Assembly (NCBI GenBank): GCA_017520675.1
Contig: JAFXFG010000034.1
Coordinates: 1-37,087, forward strand
Length of the DNA: 37,087 nucleotides
Source: Alphaproteobacteria bacterium
GTDB lineage: Bacteria; Pseudomonadota; Alphaproteobacteria; Rs-D84
Direction: 5' to 3'
Made by a program: the position numbers and the translations under genes. Position 1 is the first letter of the stretch. Every line of letters begins with the position of its first letter. Below are positions 17,304 to 25,724 of this stretch, piece after piece. The notes under the pieces are model-generated. The model did not search any database and had not been told where the DNA came from. It saw only the letters and a program-made list of their open reading frames with translations.

Positions 17304-17804
17304 ATGAACGAAGAAAACGATATAAAAATTGACGAAGTATCTATTGACGATGCAAACGAAGTATCTAACAATCCTGCCCCAGAATCAGATGAACTGTCCC
17401 AGCAGTTGTCTGAATTAAACGACAAATACCTGCGTTTGGCAGCCGAACTTGAAAACACCCGTCGTCGTGCAGCATTGGATGCAGAATCACGCGCCCGCAA
17501 CCGCGCAATTTCAATTTCTGAAAAAATATTACCTGTTATGGATGCAATTGATGCTGCACTAAAATTGACCCCTGACGACACAGGAATTCAATCAATGGCA
17601 CGTGCAATGGAATCTGCATTTGAACAAATCGGTATCAAGAAAATAGAATCACTTGGACAGCAACTGAATCCAATGCACCATAATGCAATCCAAGTTATCG
17701 ATACTCCCGACAGCACCCCAAATACAATTATTGACGAAATGCAGGCTGGTTATATGCTAGGCGACACAGTTCTGCGAACTGCAATGGTTGTTGTTGCAAA
17801 ATAA
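17304..17804 (+). CDS. grpE: GrpE nucleotide-exchange factor
   Basis: 166 residues. Acidic N-terminus, then the long helix (LSQQLSELNDKYLRLAAELE, NTRRRAALD), the four-helix region around ISEKILPVMDAIDAAL, and a C-terminal beta-domain with LNPMHHNAIQVID and GYMLGDTVLRTAMVVVAK, the GrpE signature. It releases ADP from DnaK during chaperone cycling. dnaK and dnaJ are not in the window; co-transcription with tpiA is unusual. It ends at a strong bidirectional terminator. Confidence 0.95.
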   Translation: MNEENDIKIDEVSIDDANEVSNNPAPESDELSQQLSELNDKYLRLAAELENTRRRAALDAESRARNRAISISEKILPVMDAIDAALKLTPDDTGIQSMARAMESAFEQIGIKKIESLGQQLNPMHHNAIQVIDTPDSTPNTIIDEMQAGYMLGDTVLRTAMVVVAK

Positions 17805-17831
17805 AAAAATCCCCAAACGGGGATTTTTTTT
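17804..17831. terminator. Bidirectional terminator after grpE
   Basis: Stem AAAAAATCCCC/GGGGATTTTTT with an AAAC loop, shared with the convergent minus-strand gene that ends at 17830. Confidence 0.9.
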
Positions 17832-18372
17832 AACGCGTATTTATTGCCACAAAATCCTGTTTCAACGCTTCATTTTTCAACAAATTCTTCACAAATGATT
17901 GAACAAACGACTGTGCCAGACCGTACCTAGTCTTTGATTTATCTGCCCCGATCCAAAATCGTGACACAGGCAAAATTTTCCCTTTTTTCAAATCACGCAC
18001 AACAATTGTTGCCACCACCGCATGCCCATTAAAACTATACTGACGCATACAAAACGAAGGATTATACAGAAAATTTCCGAAATTAGGATATTTTTCTGAC
18101 GCAATTGGCATAAAGACCAAGGCAGCAACCTCTAAATTTCTAAATTCTGGTCGCGCCTCTATATTTGCTTTTAGCCTGTTTGCCGAACTTATATTATTAC
18201 ACACCCCCAACATAGGTTTTCCAACAAACTCATCAGAATTCCACTTTTTCGCATCAAAGTCATAAAACAACAACGACTGATATTTTGCCCCAAACAAATC
18301 GCGCATTTTATCATCAGACAATTTTTCCATCACTGGTTGCTTCTGCGCACTAACCAAATCCTTCTTTTCCAT
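17830..18372 (-). CDS. Hypothetical cytoplasmic protein
   Basis: 180 residues, no signal peptide or membrane segment. It looks like a compact alpha/beta protein: YQSLLFYDFDAKKW, LEVAALVFMPIASEK, GHAVVATIVVRDLKKG. No motif that I recognise. It is 21 nt downstream of the small exported-protein gene at 18394-18723 and probably shares its transcript. It stops inside the grpE terminator stem. Confidence 0.65.
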   Translation of the reverse strand: MEKKDLVSAQKQPVMEKLSDDKMRDLFGAKYQSLLFYDFDAKKWNSDEFVGKPMLGVCNNISSANRLKANIEARPEFRNLEVAALVFMPIASEKYPNFGNFLYNPSFCMRQYSFNGHAVVATIVVRDLKKGKILPVSRFWIGADKSKTRYGLAQSFVQSFVKNLLKNEALKQDFVAINTR

Positions 18373-18393
18373 CCTAACCTAACCCTTTTTTAT

Positions 18394-18723
18394 TTACATT
18401 TCACACCTATCACAATGTCTTGCAGGCACAACATAACGTTTCACCTCTGTTCCGATTGGTTTATAAACTGTAACTGGTTGCAAGACCTGATAATACTCAA
18501 CAACTTCTGTATGTGTTTTCAACTTAACCGGTTCTGCCAATTTTTGCTGTTTTTTCACGACTGGGCGATATTTTTTTATTGGTCTATTAAACTTATGATT
18601 TGTTTGAACAAAATCGAATTCTTCTATAACTGTAACATTTTCCGTTTCCATATATTTGCAATCTGCGACTGCAACCCCAGAAACAAAACAAGCACAAACC
18701 CCTGCGAACAAATACTTTCTCAT
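18394..18723 (-). CDS. Small exported Cys-containing protein
   Basis: 109 residues from ATG at 18723, with AGGTG upstream; the longer frame to 18774 is rejected because the signal peptide starts here (MRKYLFAGVCACFVSGVAVA). The mature part is basic and Pro/Lys-rich (NRPIKKYRPVVKKQQKLAEP) and ends with ARHCDRCEM. The repeated Tyr/Val/Pro-rich pattern (VVEYYQVLQPVTVYKPIG) suggests an extended beta structure. Function unknown. Confidence 0.68.
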   Translation of the reverse strand: MRKYLFAGVCACFVSGVAVADCKYMETENVTVIEEFDFVQTNHKFNRPIKKYRPVVKKQQKLAEPVKLKTHTEVVEYYQVLQPVTVYKPIGTEVKRYVVPARHCDRCEM

Positions 18724-18814
18724 TTTTACACCTGTGTTTTTAACATAACACATTCTCTTACCCTGCTTAGCCACGACAATAATAACATACTATTTTTACA
18801 AGTCCAGCAAAACA

Positions 18815-18847
18815 GAAAAAATCCCATCTTACGATGGGACTTTTTTT
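18815..18847. terminator. Terminator of the autotransporter gene
   Basis: TCCCATC/GATGGGA stem (18822-18839); T-runs on both sides, so it works on either strand. Confidence 0.85.
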
Positions 18848-21677
18848 AGAACTGCGTACGGAATTTAAACATACCCGTTTGCGAAGTATAATCCTGACGA
18901 ACTTCCAAGTCATAACTAAGCGATAAATCCAACCCTTTATACTTCATTGTCAAACCAATTCCCAATTCAGAACCGATTCGCGACAACCTATCTCCATTTA
19001 TGGTATATGATGCACCACCTGGCATAGCCACTGTCGCAGATGATTTATCTGAAATCAAATCGTATTTAAACGCATAATGCAATTCTGGACGGAACAAGAC
19101 GCTATCGCTTGCAACAACATCAAATACATATTTCAAACCAACAGTTGATGTTAAATAGTCCGCAGCATTAAATTGATTTTCAATTCCCAAACTATTCAAA
19201 TATGTTTCGCTATTAACATGTAAATAACGCAGTCCTAATTCCGGTGTAACCCCGCTATTAAAATCATACCCCGTCATCAATTGTGCGCCAAACGCATCTG
19301 TTTTGTACTCAGATACAACCGCCACCCCCACAGCTTCACCTGTTTCAGTATAATCAGACAAAGTATAATTCAAACCTGCATTAACATACCATTTATTCGG
19401 CTTATATTGACCATACAAGAATAAACTATGACTATCAATTTGGGTATCACGCAAATTAAGTTCTATATCACTACGATTCAAGGCATACCCTATACCAAAC
19501 ATAGCAACTTTATTAAATGTACCATCAATACCCGCTGCGACACCACGTGTGCGTGCATCAAATTGATTATTCATTTTTGATTTATTGAACAATCCTTGTG
19601 CCCACACTGCCCCAGATGTCAAATTCACATCACCACCATTACGTCCCATCGCAGGCATAGACATACGATTCGAAGTCAATGAAGAAACTGTATTTTGCAC
19701 AGAAACCACTGTTGACTGCACAACAGATGCCTTTTCTGGATTAATCACAGTTGCAATACTTTCAATAACTTTTTTGTCTTCCTCGTCCCCTGTCAGCAAC
19801 TTTTCCTGAACAAGAATTGACAACTCATTTAATTTTTCATCTGCTGTATTTGCCAATCCCGCGACAACCGCGGCCGCATTTGTTGTTAATCCTGTATTTA
19901 CAACCAAATCTTCAACAGGTTTTATTGTTACAGTAATATCATCACCGATATGAACAACATCAAACAAAGTCCCAGCAGAAACAAACGCAAAGTCATCAAA
20001 TTCAAGCCCCGCCAATATATCTTGATAATTTCCAACAGAACCAACCAACAAATTCAAGCCAGCCCCCGATACTGTTGCATCACCCGTAACAACCAATTTA
20101 CCATAATGCTCTGTATCAGTCATTGTCATATTCAGCACAGCGCCTTCCTTCATCGCCAAATCTTTGACGGTCAAGACTGCACCCTCGCCAATATTAATCT
20201 CATCAAATGCGGCTGCAATATTTTCAGAAACATTCACATCAACATTACTAATATTGACAACCGAACTACCTTGAACATTAAATGTTTCAATAGTCTTAGC
20301 AAAAATTTCACCACGACCATCAATCGTATTCATCATATTCAGTGTCGCATCACCCAACACATAACCTGCATTAGATTCATTTCCAGGATTCAAAATACCA
20401 TTGACCCATACTTTATTTGAACCATAGGTATCAATATTCAGTGTAGTATCACCTTCTACTGTTGTGTCAGCACGTTTTGCACCAACACGCACTGTAATAT
20501 CTCCATCCAATTCTGTTATTGCATCCAAATCTGCATACCCAACAGCATTAGCGCCTTTCATATTAACAGTAATATCGCCCTTGGTTGACAAATTAGACCC
20601 CAACCCAATAATTTCTTCACCAACCACCGTATTTTCAACATTAATGACAATATCTTTCAACAACAGTTTTTCTGCCATCATCTTTGCCGTATAGCCCGCT
20701 GATGAATTAGCCCCACGAACTGATTTTACTACAACAGAATCCTTCACATTTACAAAGATTGTCCCCTCTACCCCCATCGCATATTGTGGAACAAACGATG
20801 CTTTTGGCCAATTAAGCGACAAACCAGAAACAGTATTAGAAACATCGGCATCCAACACATCAACAAAAATATCACCCTTTACCAATGATTTATCTGAAAA
20901 TACATTTCCAAAGACATTTTTTGCAGTAACATCTTCTACCTTTAATTTAATACTGCCACCAACATTTGTGTTTGTTCCATTTCCAGATATTTCACTAAAC
21001 GCAGATTTTGAAACCGTTGTAACAACATCACCTGCGACATTATTATTTGCACCACCTGCATGCATTACCGCGCCATCCATAAATTGATAGCCCGACAAAT
21101 TCAATTCGACAGAATCCACATCCACTCTATCCGCACCAAAGAACAAAGAATGATCCACATCCGAAGTATTATCTAATGTTGCACCACCTGTCAGATAAAT
21201 AGAAGCCACTGCCCCAGAATCTCTTTGTGCCAACAACTTAACTTTATTTTTTCCATCAAAAACAATTGTACCGCTATTACCTTTGTTATTACCATCCGAG
21301 CCCTGTAATTTAACAGTCTGACCATCTGCCCAATTTTTTAACACAATGTTCCCACGCGCATTTGGGAAACTACCATTACTCCATTGTGTTGTACGAAATT
21401 CACCTGTAAAGCCTGCTATACTGCCCTCAAACACAGCGGTCGTATCTGGACGCGAACCGTTATCCACCTTGTTGCCTGGTCTTACATAAACAATACCATC
21501 ACCAGATAAATTACCAAGATATCTTACAGTTCCCCCCGTACCAATTTCAAATTTCTTATCGGTCGAGTTCACAACCAAATCTTCTGTATGAGCAGTAGCA
21601 AACGCTGGCAGTGCTATAAAAACAGGCAAAACATTGCAAATTTTCAAAACATCTATCAATTTTTTTACATTAGGCAT
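18846..21677 (-). CDS. Type Va autotransporter adhesin-like protein
   Basis: 943 residues from ATG at 21677, chosen over 21707 because AAAGGAG sits 7 nt upstream. The signal peptide (1-29) ends ALPAFATA. The passenger (about 30-660) is rich in short beta repeats of the parallel-helix kind (VNMKGANAVG, TLNIDTYGSNKVWVNGIL, ATLNMMNTIDGRGEI). The last 270 or so residues are an autotransporter barrel, starting SGAVWAQGLFNKSKMNNQFD and ending TGMFKFRTQF with the terminal Phe. It would display the passenger at the surface; no protease motif is visible, so an adhesin-like role is inference. Confidence 0.9.
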   Translation of the reverse strand: MPNVKKLIDVLKICNVLPVFIALPAFATAHTEDLVVNSTDKKFEIGTGGTVRYLGNLSGDGIVYVRPGNKVDNGSRPDTTAVFEGSIAGFTGEFRTTQWSNGSFPNARGNIVLKNWADGQTVKLQGSDGNNKGNSGTIVFDGKNKVKLLAQRDSGAVASIYLTGGATLDNTSDVDHSLFFGADRVDVDSVELNLSGYQFMDGAVMHAGGANNNVAGDVVTTVSKSAFSEISGNGTNTNVGGSIKLKVEDVTAKNVFGNVFSDKSLVKGDIFVDVLDADVSNTVSGLSLNWPKASFVPQYAMGVEGTIFVNVKDSVVVKSVRGANSSAGYTAKMMAEKLLLKDIVINVENTVVGEEIIGLGSNLSTKGDITVNMKGANAVGYADLDAITELDGDITVRVGAKRADTTVEGDTTLNIDTYGSNKVWVNGILNPGNESNAGYVLGDATLNMMNTIDGRGEIFAKTIETFNVQGSSVVNISNVDVNVSENIAAAFDEINIGEGAVLTVKDLAMKEGAVLNMTMTDTEHYGKLVVTGDATVSGAGLNLLVGSVGNYQDILAGLEFDDFAFVSAGTLFDVVHIGDDITVTIKPVEDLVVNTGLTTNAAAVVAGLANTADEKLNELSILVQEKLLTGDEEDKKVIESIATVINPEKASVVQSTVVSVQNTVSSLTSNRMSMPAMGRNGGDVNLTSGAVWAQGLFNKSKMNNQFDARTRGVAAGIDGTFNKVAMFGIGYALNRSDIELNLRDTQIDSHSLFLYGQYKPNKWYVNAGLNYTLSDYTETGEAVGVAVVSEYKTDAFGAQLMTGYDFNSGVTPELGLRYLHVNSETYLNSLGIENQFNAADYLTSTVGLKYVFDVVASDSVLFRPELHYAFKYDLISDKSSATVAMPGGASYTINGDRLSRIGSELGIGLTMKYKGLDLSLSYDLEVRQDYTSQTGMFKFRTQF

Positions 21678-21964
21678 ACTTATCTCCTTTCGTATGATTT
21701 TATTCATAGCACTTATTTTTTAATTTTACAAACAAAATAAATATAGACATAACGAATTCATTAAAAAATCTCTTCAACATAAAAACAATATATATAAATA
21801 CACATAATCAAAAAGCCGTTCAATATCCCATTAAACATAAACGGTTGTACATCTTGGTTGTACTCATCATGCAATTCGCGAACTGAGTTGGCGGAATTTA
21901 GACAACAGATAAATAGATTTAAACACGAATTTATGATATAATTATGGTGATACAAGGATTTAAT
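21678..21964. other. Divergent intergenic region holding a partial repeat
   Basis: 287 nt between the autotransporter (minus) and the first cassette GNAT (plus). It holds the partial repeat copy A and a TATAAT at 21937-21942 that can serve the GNAT gene. The reverse open frame here (21761-22075) has no coding support. The autotransporter promoter is not clear. Confidence 0.5.
21855..21890 (+). repeat. Partial repeat A (3' end only) of the cassette array
   Basis: Matches the last 36 bases of the 177-bp core found in copies B-D with a few substitutions (ending GCAATTCGCGAACTGAGTTG). The frame continues as SCNSRTELAEFRQQINRFKH to a stop near 21941, parallel to the tails after the other copies. 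The rest of the core is missing. Confidence 0.7.
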
Positions 21965-22522
21965 ATGGAATTTGAAGCATTCAGAAATAAAAAAATCAAA
22001 GTCGGCGAATACGTTCTTATGATTATTCCTGCAACTATGGAATATGCAAAAGAGATTTTTAAAATCGTATCCCAAGATGAAAAAAATATGATTTTCTGGA
22101 TGCCAGACGGTTTATTTGAATCCCCGGAACATGTTTTGGTAAGTTATTACAAACGCAATCTTGGCACAAGAACAATGCTGTTTGGGATATTCAAAGATAA
22201 TAAATTATTGGGTGAAATCGGGTTCTCTAACATTATGCAAAAATCTGGCAAGGTTGATATTGGTTATTGGTTAAGAAAATCTGCCAGGGGCAAAGGAATA
22301 ATAAATAAACTGATGCCCAGAATTGAAAAAATGGCATTTGAACAAGATTGGTGTCATAAAATACAATTGCATTGTGATGCTAAAAACATTGCTTCTAAGA
22401 CCATAGCAGAACATAATGGCTATACTTTGGAAGGTATTATTCGCCAAGACAGCAAATGGCCGAACGGTTCCTTGCGAGATAAATTATATTTCGGTAAATT
22501 AAAATCAGAATGGAAGAAATAG
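21965..22522 (+). CDS. GNAT N-acetyltransferase (RimJ/RimL type), cassette gene 1
   Basis: 185 residues from ATG at 21965; AAGGA lies 6 nt upstream, so the ATG at 21944 is not used. The acetyl-CoA-binding motif is RKSARGKGIINKLMP, preceded by VDIGYWL, as in RimJ/RimL enzymes that acetylate N-termini or small amines. IQLHCDAKNIASKTIAEHNG is the usual late strand and helix, with Asn-x-x-S. It has its own TATAAT. Its stop codon directly abuts the inverted-repeat box of copy B, as in a gene cassette. Substrate unknown. Confidence 0.87.
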   Translation: MEFEAFRNKKIKVGEYVLMIIPATMEYAKEIFKIVSQDEKNMIFWMPDGLFESPEHVLVSYYKRNLGTRTMLFGIFKDNKLLGEIGFSNIMQKSGKVDIGYWLRKSARGKGIINKLMPRIEKMAFEQDWCHKIQLHCDAKNIASKTIAEHNGYTLEGIIRQDSKWPNGSLRDKLYFGKLKSEWKK

Positions 22523-22759
22523 TTCGAGAGTGGTAATTTTTCACCACTTTTTTATATTCAACTTTCGAACTCGGTGAATTTATTAGAAAACAAAAGAAAA
22601 CTTGCTCTGAAACGAACGGTTGCTTATGTCCGCCACACGTCGTTGAAACTATGTGTGGCACTACTTCGCAATAACTATTCCGTTCGTGTGGCCTGCCACA
22701 CGAAGCGTCATAGACGCGAAGTGTGGTTGTGCTTGTCATGCAATTCACGAACCGAATTG
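22521..22759 (+). repeat. Full repeat B: 5' box/terminator plus 177-bp core
   Basis: Starts at the stop codon of gene 1. The 5' box is an inverted repeat, GTTCGAGAGT (22522) and ACTTTCGAAC (22561-22570), around a terminator-like GTGGT/ACCAC hairpin with a T-run. The core 22583-22759 differs from copy C at 2 of 177 bases by my reading. It holds a perfect 10-bp hairpin (TTCGTGTGGC ct GCCACACGAA), GCGTC/GACGC and GCCACAC/GTGTGGC. Confidence 0.9.
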
Positions 22760-22813
22760 TTAGAGTTTGGGCGAGGAATTGATAAATTAAAATATAAATC
22801 AGGATTAAAAAAA

Positions 22814-22842
22814 GTTGTGTTAATCAACAATCTATGATACAA
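22814..22842 (+). promoter_or_regulatory. Promoter of cassette gene 2
   Basis: TTGTGT (22814-22819), a 17-nt spacer and TACAAT (22837-22842). It sits in the unique sequence between repeat B and the gene. Confidence 0.5.
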
Positions 22843-22870
22843 TTCTTCGTGAATAGATAGGAGTTTTTTT

Positions 22871-23620
22871 ATGGACATAAGGTTTTGTACTGAAAGCGAT
22901 TTTGATCAAGATATTGAACTTATAAAAAAACATAAAATTGGTGTTGAATTCCAAGAATTTTACGACCCGTTTATAAAAAATTTGGCAAAAACGCTTAAGC
23001 ACCAGAAGGAAATGTCCACAAAAATTAAACATAAGTCATTGCATGCACCTTTTTGGGACTTGAACCCAGGAACAAAAATGCCTGGATTACGCAAAGAAAC
23101 AATGAAAATGTATAATTTTGCATACAAATGTGCCAAAGAGCTTGGATGTGATAGCATAGTTGTTCATAATGGGTATTACCCAGGAACATATGGTTATGCA
23201 GGATGGGTAAGAAGAACGACTGCATTTTGGCAAGAATTCTTTGCCGATAAAGATAACAGTATCACAATTATGATTGAAAATCAGTTTGAAAAAGATAGTG
23301 AATTGATAAAAATGGTTATAGATTCAGTCAATGATAAAAGATTAAAGGTAAATTTGGATATTGGACACGCAAATTGCAATTCAGATATGTCGGTTTACAA
23401 CTGGATAAAAACACTTGGCAAACGTATTGATTATATGCACCTGCATAATAATCATGGTAAAGATAGTGGGGATGAACATTTGGATATAACCAATGGAACA
23501 ATAGATATTAAGAAAGTTATAAAACTGGTTAAACAACATTGTCCAAAAGCAATATTAGCCATAGAATCACCAAAGAACGCAGAACAATCGATTGAATTAC
23601 TAAAAAAACTTACAAAATAG
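22871..23620 (+). CDS. AP-endonuclease-2/xylose-isomerase-like TIM-barrel protein, cassette gene 2
   Basis: 249 residues; AGGAG precedes the ATG. The sequence follows the family's metal-site pattern: VEFQEFYDP, HKSLHAPFWDLNPG, SIVVHNGYYPGTYG, TIMIENQF (Glu ligand), VNLDIGHANC (Asp and His) and YMHLHNNHGKDSGDEHLD (His and Glu region). Such proteins are sugar isomerases or epimerases, or endonuclease IV-like enzymes. The DNA-binding elements of Nfo are not evident, so a sugar-phosphate or polyol substrate is more likely. The TAG stop abuts repeat C exactly as gene 1 abuts B. Confidence 0.85.
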   Translation: MDIRFCTESDFDQDIELIKKHKIGVEFQEFYDPFIKNLAKTLKHQKEMSTKIKHKSLHAPFWDLNPGTKMPGLRKETMKMYNFAYKCAKELGCDSIVVHNGYYPGTYGYAGWVRRTTAFWQEFFADKDNSITIMIENQFEKDSELIKMVIDSVNDKRLKVNLDIGHANCNSDMSVYNWIKTLGKRIDYMHLHNNHGKDSGDEHLDITNGTIDIKKVIKLVKQHCPKAILAIESPKNAEQSIELLKKLTK

Positions 23621-23857
23621 TTCGAAAGTGGTGATTTTTCACCACTTTTTTATATTCAACTTTCGAACTCTGCGTATGTATTAGAAAACAAAAGAAAACT
23701 TGCTCTGAAACGAACGGTTGCTTATGTCCGCCACATGTCGTTGAAACTATGTGTGGCACTACTTCGCAATAACTATTCCGTTCGTGTGGCCTGCCACACG
23801 AAGCGTCATAGACGCGAAGTGTGGTTGTGCTTGTCATGCAATTCGCGAACCGAATTG
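23620..23857 (+). repeat. Full repeat C of the cassette array
   Basis: The 5' box GTTCGAAAGT ... ACTTTCGAAC (23620-23668) encloses a clean terminator, AAGTGGTGA/TCACCACTT (23626-23647) plus T-run, serving gene 2. The core 23681-23857 is the same length as in B and D. Between box and core 12 bases are variable. Same orientation as B and D. Confidence 0.9.
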
Positions 23858-23909
23858 ATAAAAATCGGGCAAGAAATTGATGAGATGAAAGAAAAATTTT
23901 ATTAAAATG

Positions 23910-24455
23910 TTATCTTTCTTTTACATAAATCAAAGAATCACATTTTCCAACACATTTTGCCCAGGAAGCCATTGGTAATATTTTTTTTAATTTATACTTA
24001 TTACGCTTTGCTAGATTTTCTGAATGTGTATTTCCGTTGTCTATATCCAACGTAATCTTGCTGAAACCAAATTTGAATAATTCTGTTTCCAACGCTTGCA
24101 GTGCCTCACTCATAAATCCGTTGCCATTTGCAGATTTTATCAACCAATATCCTATTTCACATCCATCGTCTTGAATATTAAAAAAGCGAATTCGACCAAT
24201 AATATTATCGTTATGATAGATATAAAAACACATACCTTGGTTGTCTTTAATTTGATTAGCACGTCTTGTTAAATATGCCGCCACATCATCAATGGTTTTT
24301 AATTCACCAAAATGCCCTTGCCACTCCATAAGATAATCACGATTTTGTTCAATAATATTCAAAATCTTTGCTGCGTTTTCTTTTGTTGGCAAAACCACAC
24401 GCAATACCAATCGTGGTGTTTTGATTGTTTGCGGAAAAATTGATAAATCTTTCAT
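23910..24455 (-). CDS. GNAT N-acetyltransferase (RimJ/RimL type), cassette gene 3
   Basis: 181 residues from ATG at 24455, with AAAAGGA 8 nt upstream (the TTG at 24473 is not used). It opens with the typical KTPRLVLRVV strand. CEIGYWLIKSANGNGFMSEA is the acetyl-CoA pyrophosphate-binding segment, and ITLDIDNGNTHSENLAKRNK is the late motif. It is only distantly similar to cassette gene 1, so these are not recent duplicates. It faces the opposite way to the repeats. Its promoter (TTGTCA-18-TATAAT on the minus strand) lies between gene and repeat D. Substrate unknown. Confidence 0.85.
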   Translation of the reverse strand: MKDLSIFPQTIKTPRLVLRVVLPTKENAAKILNIIEQNRDYLMEWQGHFGELKTIDDVAAYLTRRANQIKDNQGMCFYIYHNDNIIGRIRFFNIQDDGCEIGYWLIKSANGNGFMSEALQALETELFKFGFSKITLDIDNGNTHSENLAKRNKYKLKKILPMASWAKCVGKCDSLIYVKER

Positions 24456-24523
24456 AAAATTAATCCTTTTCAAAAATTATATCACAAAGAATTCAAAAAT
24501 GACAATTTTTTGACATTTTCTAA

Positions 24524-24728
24524 AACCTAACTTTCGAACTTGGTGGAAATATTAGAAAACAAAAGAAAACTTGCCCTGAAACGAACGGTTGCTTATGTCC
24601 GCCACACGTCGTTGAAACTATGTGTGGCACTACTTCGCAATAACTATTCCGTTCGTGTGGCCTGCCACACGAAGCGTCATAGACGCGAAGTGTGGTTGTG
24701 CTTGTCATGCAATTCGCGAACCGAGTTA
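24524..24728 (+). repeat. Repeat D of the cassette array
   Basis: The box reads ACCTAACTTTCGAACT (24525-24540) without the upstream GTTCGAAAGT arm or the terminator present in B and C. The core 24552-24728 is 177 bp and differs from B and C at about four positions. The end ACCGAGTT is the exact inverse of the AACTCGGT seen at the start of copy B. Confidence 0.9.
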
Positions 24729-24782
24729 TTGGAAAATGGACAAGAAATTGATAATATGAAAGAGAAATTAAACTTGGCAGAT

Positions 24783-25625
24783 TTACATTGATTTAATTTG
24801 AATATCTTTAATCAAATGCTTTGCAGCGTTCAACGCATTATCATATGTATCAAAAGCCGCACCAATACTATACACCTGAACACATCCAGGCATTTTAATA
24901 TATTCCAACGGAATTTTATATGGTTCTACGGTTGTAATATTATATGTTCCACGATGAGATTTTTTTATAATATATTTAACTTTTGTCCCTTCAAATGCAG
25001 ACCGGTCGACATCCGCGTCCAATGGCAAAGTTATAAAGTCTGAAACAGCCAATATTTGTGCCTGAATCTTGTCTTTTGTAAGTTTATATGAATTGTATAT
25101 TGCCCGTTCCAAAGGTTTGCAATAATAATTAACGGTTTCTGTAAAGATATTATTAGTTTCTTGGTTTGTGTATTTAGGGTCATTCATTGATGCTATTATT
25201 GACGACAAAGTATTTGGATATTTTTTTGTTCCAAAGTTATCAGATAAATCCATCGGTGTCACAAATTCAACATCAAATTTTTCTGTCGCATCAGTCGCGG
25301 TTTTTATATCTGTTTTGTATTTACCAGCGATATATTCCACACCAACCGCATTCCATAACAACCCAAATGCGGCATATTTATTTCCATTTGGACGCACGCG
25401 CGCATTATGTTGATGATGATCAAATTCACCGCCCCCTATATCAAAAGCCAAACCGTCAAAATCTTGTGGAACACGCCCAACACGTTGAATTACAGAAACA
25501 TCAGGTATAACCCCAGAAATCTTTAACAATGCTGCAGACAAAACATCGTCTGCATGAAAACGACTAGAATGCGTGACGCATCCTTTTTGTGCAAGATTAT
25601 ACAAATTTTCTATATTTTTTGACAT
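24783..25625 (-). CDS. MYG1/UPF0160-family protein (DHH-like phosphoesterase fold), cassette gene 4
   Basis: 280 residues. CVTHSSRFHADDVLSAALLK (16-35) matches the THxGxFHxDE metal motif of MYG1, and AFDIGGGEFDHHQHNARVRP carries the DHH-type signature. NKYAAFGLLW follows as in the family. Eukaryotic MYG1 is a 3'-5' RNA exonuclease, and bacterial members are mostly uncharacterised metal-dependent hydrolases. A perfect TTGACA-16-TATAAT promoter places the -10 eight nt from the ATG with no Shine-Dalgarno, so the mRNA is probably leaderless. Its 3' end overlaps the tail that follows repeat D. Confidence 0.85.
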   Translation of the reverse strand: MSKNIENLYNLAQKGCVTHSSRFHADDVLSAALLKISGVIPDVSVIQRVGRVPQDFDGLAFDIGGGEFDHHQHNARVRPNGNKYAAFGLLWNAVGVEYIAGKYKTDIKTATDATEKFDVEFVTPMDLSDNFGTKKYPNTLSSIIASMNDPKYTNQETNNIFTETVNYYCKPLERAIYNSYKLTKDKIQAQILAVSDFITLPLDADVDRSAFEGTKVKYIIKKSHRGTYNITTVEPYKIPLEYIKMPGCVQVYSIGAAFDTYDNALNAAKHLIKDIQIKSM

Positions 25626-25633
25626 TCGACAAA

Positions 25634-25661
25634 ATTATACAGTATGTATGCGATTTGTCAA
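25634..25661 (-). promoter_or_regulatory. Consensus promoter of the MYG1-like gene (leaderless)
   Basis: Minus strand TTGACA (25661-25656), a 16-nt spacer, TATAAT (25639-25634), ATG at 25625. Confidence 0.78.
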
Positions 25662-25673
25662 ATTTTTATAAAA

Positions 25674-25724
25674 GTTCGAAAATTCAAAAAATTTAGTATT
25701 TTCTTAAACCTAACTTTCGAACTC
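25674..25724 (+). repeat. Partial repeat E (5' box only)
   Basis: GTTCGAAA (25674) and TTTCGAAC form the box inverted repeat, ending CCTAACTTTCGAACTC like copy D. No core follows; sequence diverges into the terminator of the tRNA. It marks the right edge of the array. Confidence 0.65.

Noticed and set aside
21761..22075. Minus-strand 104-codon frame
   Set aside because: Overlaps repeat A and the GNAT start; Cys/Phe/Tyr-rich composition typical of a reverse reading of A+T-rich DNA.
22437..24708. Minus-strand open frames inside the repeats (products starting MTSTTTLRVYDASCGRPHER)
   Set aside because: They lie within the palindromic core and run on into variable flanks that do not change like codons on that strand; conservation of the DNA itself explains them.
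22521..24728. CRISPR array interpretation of the repeats
   Set aside because: Repeat cores are 177 bp and spacers are whole genes of 0.6-0.8 kb; no cas genes are present.
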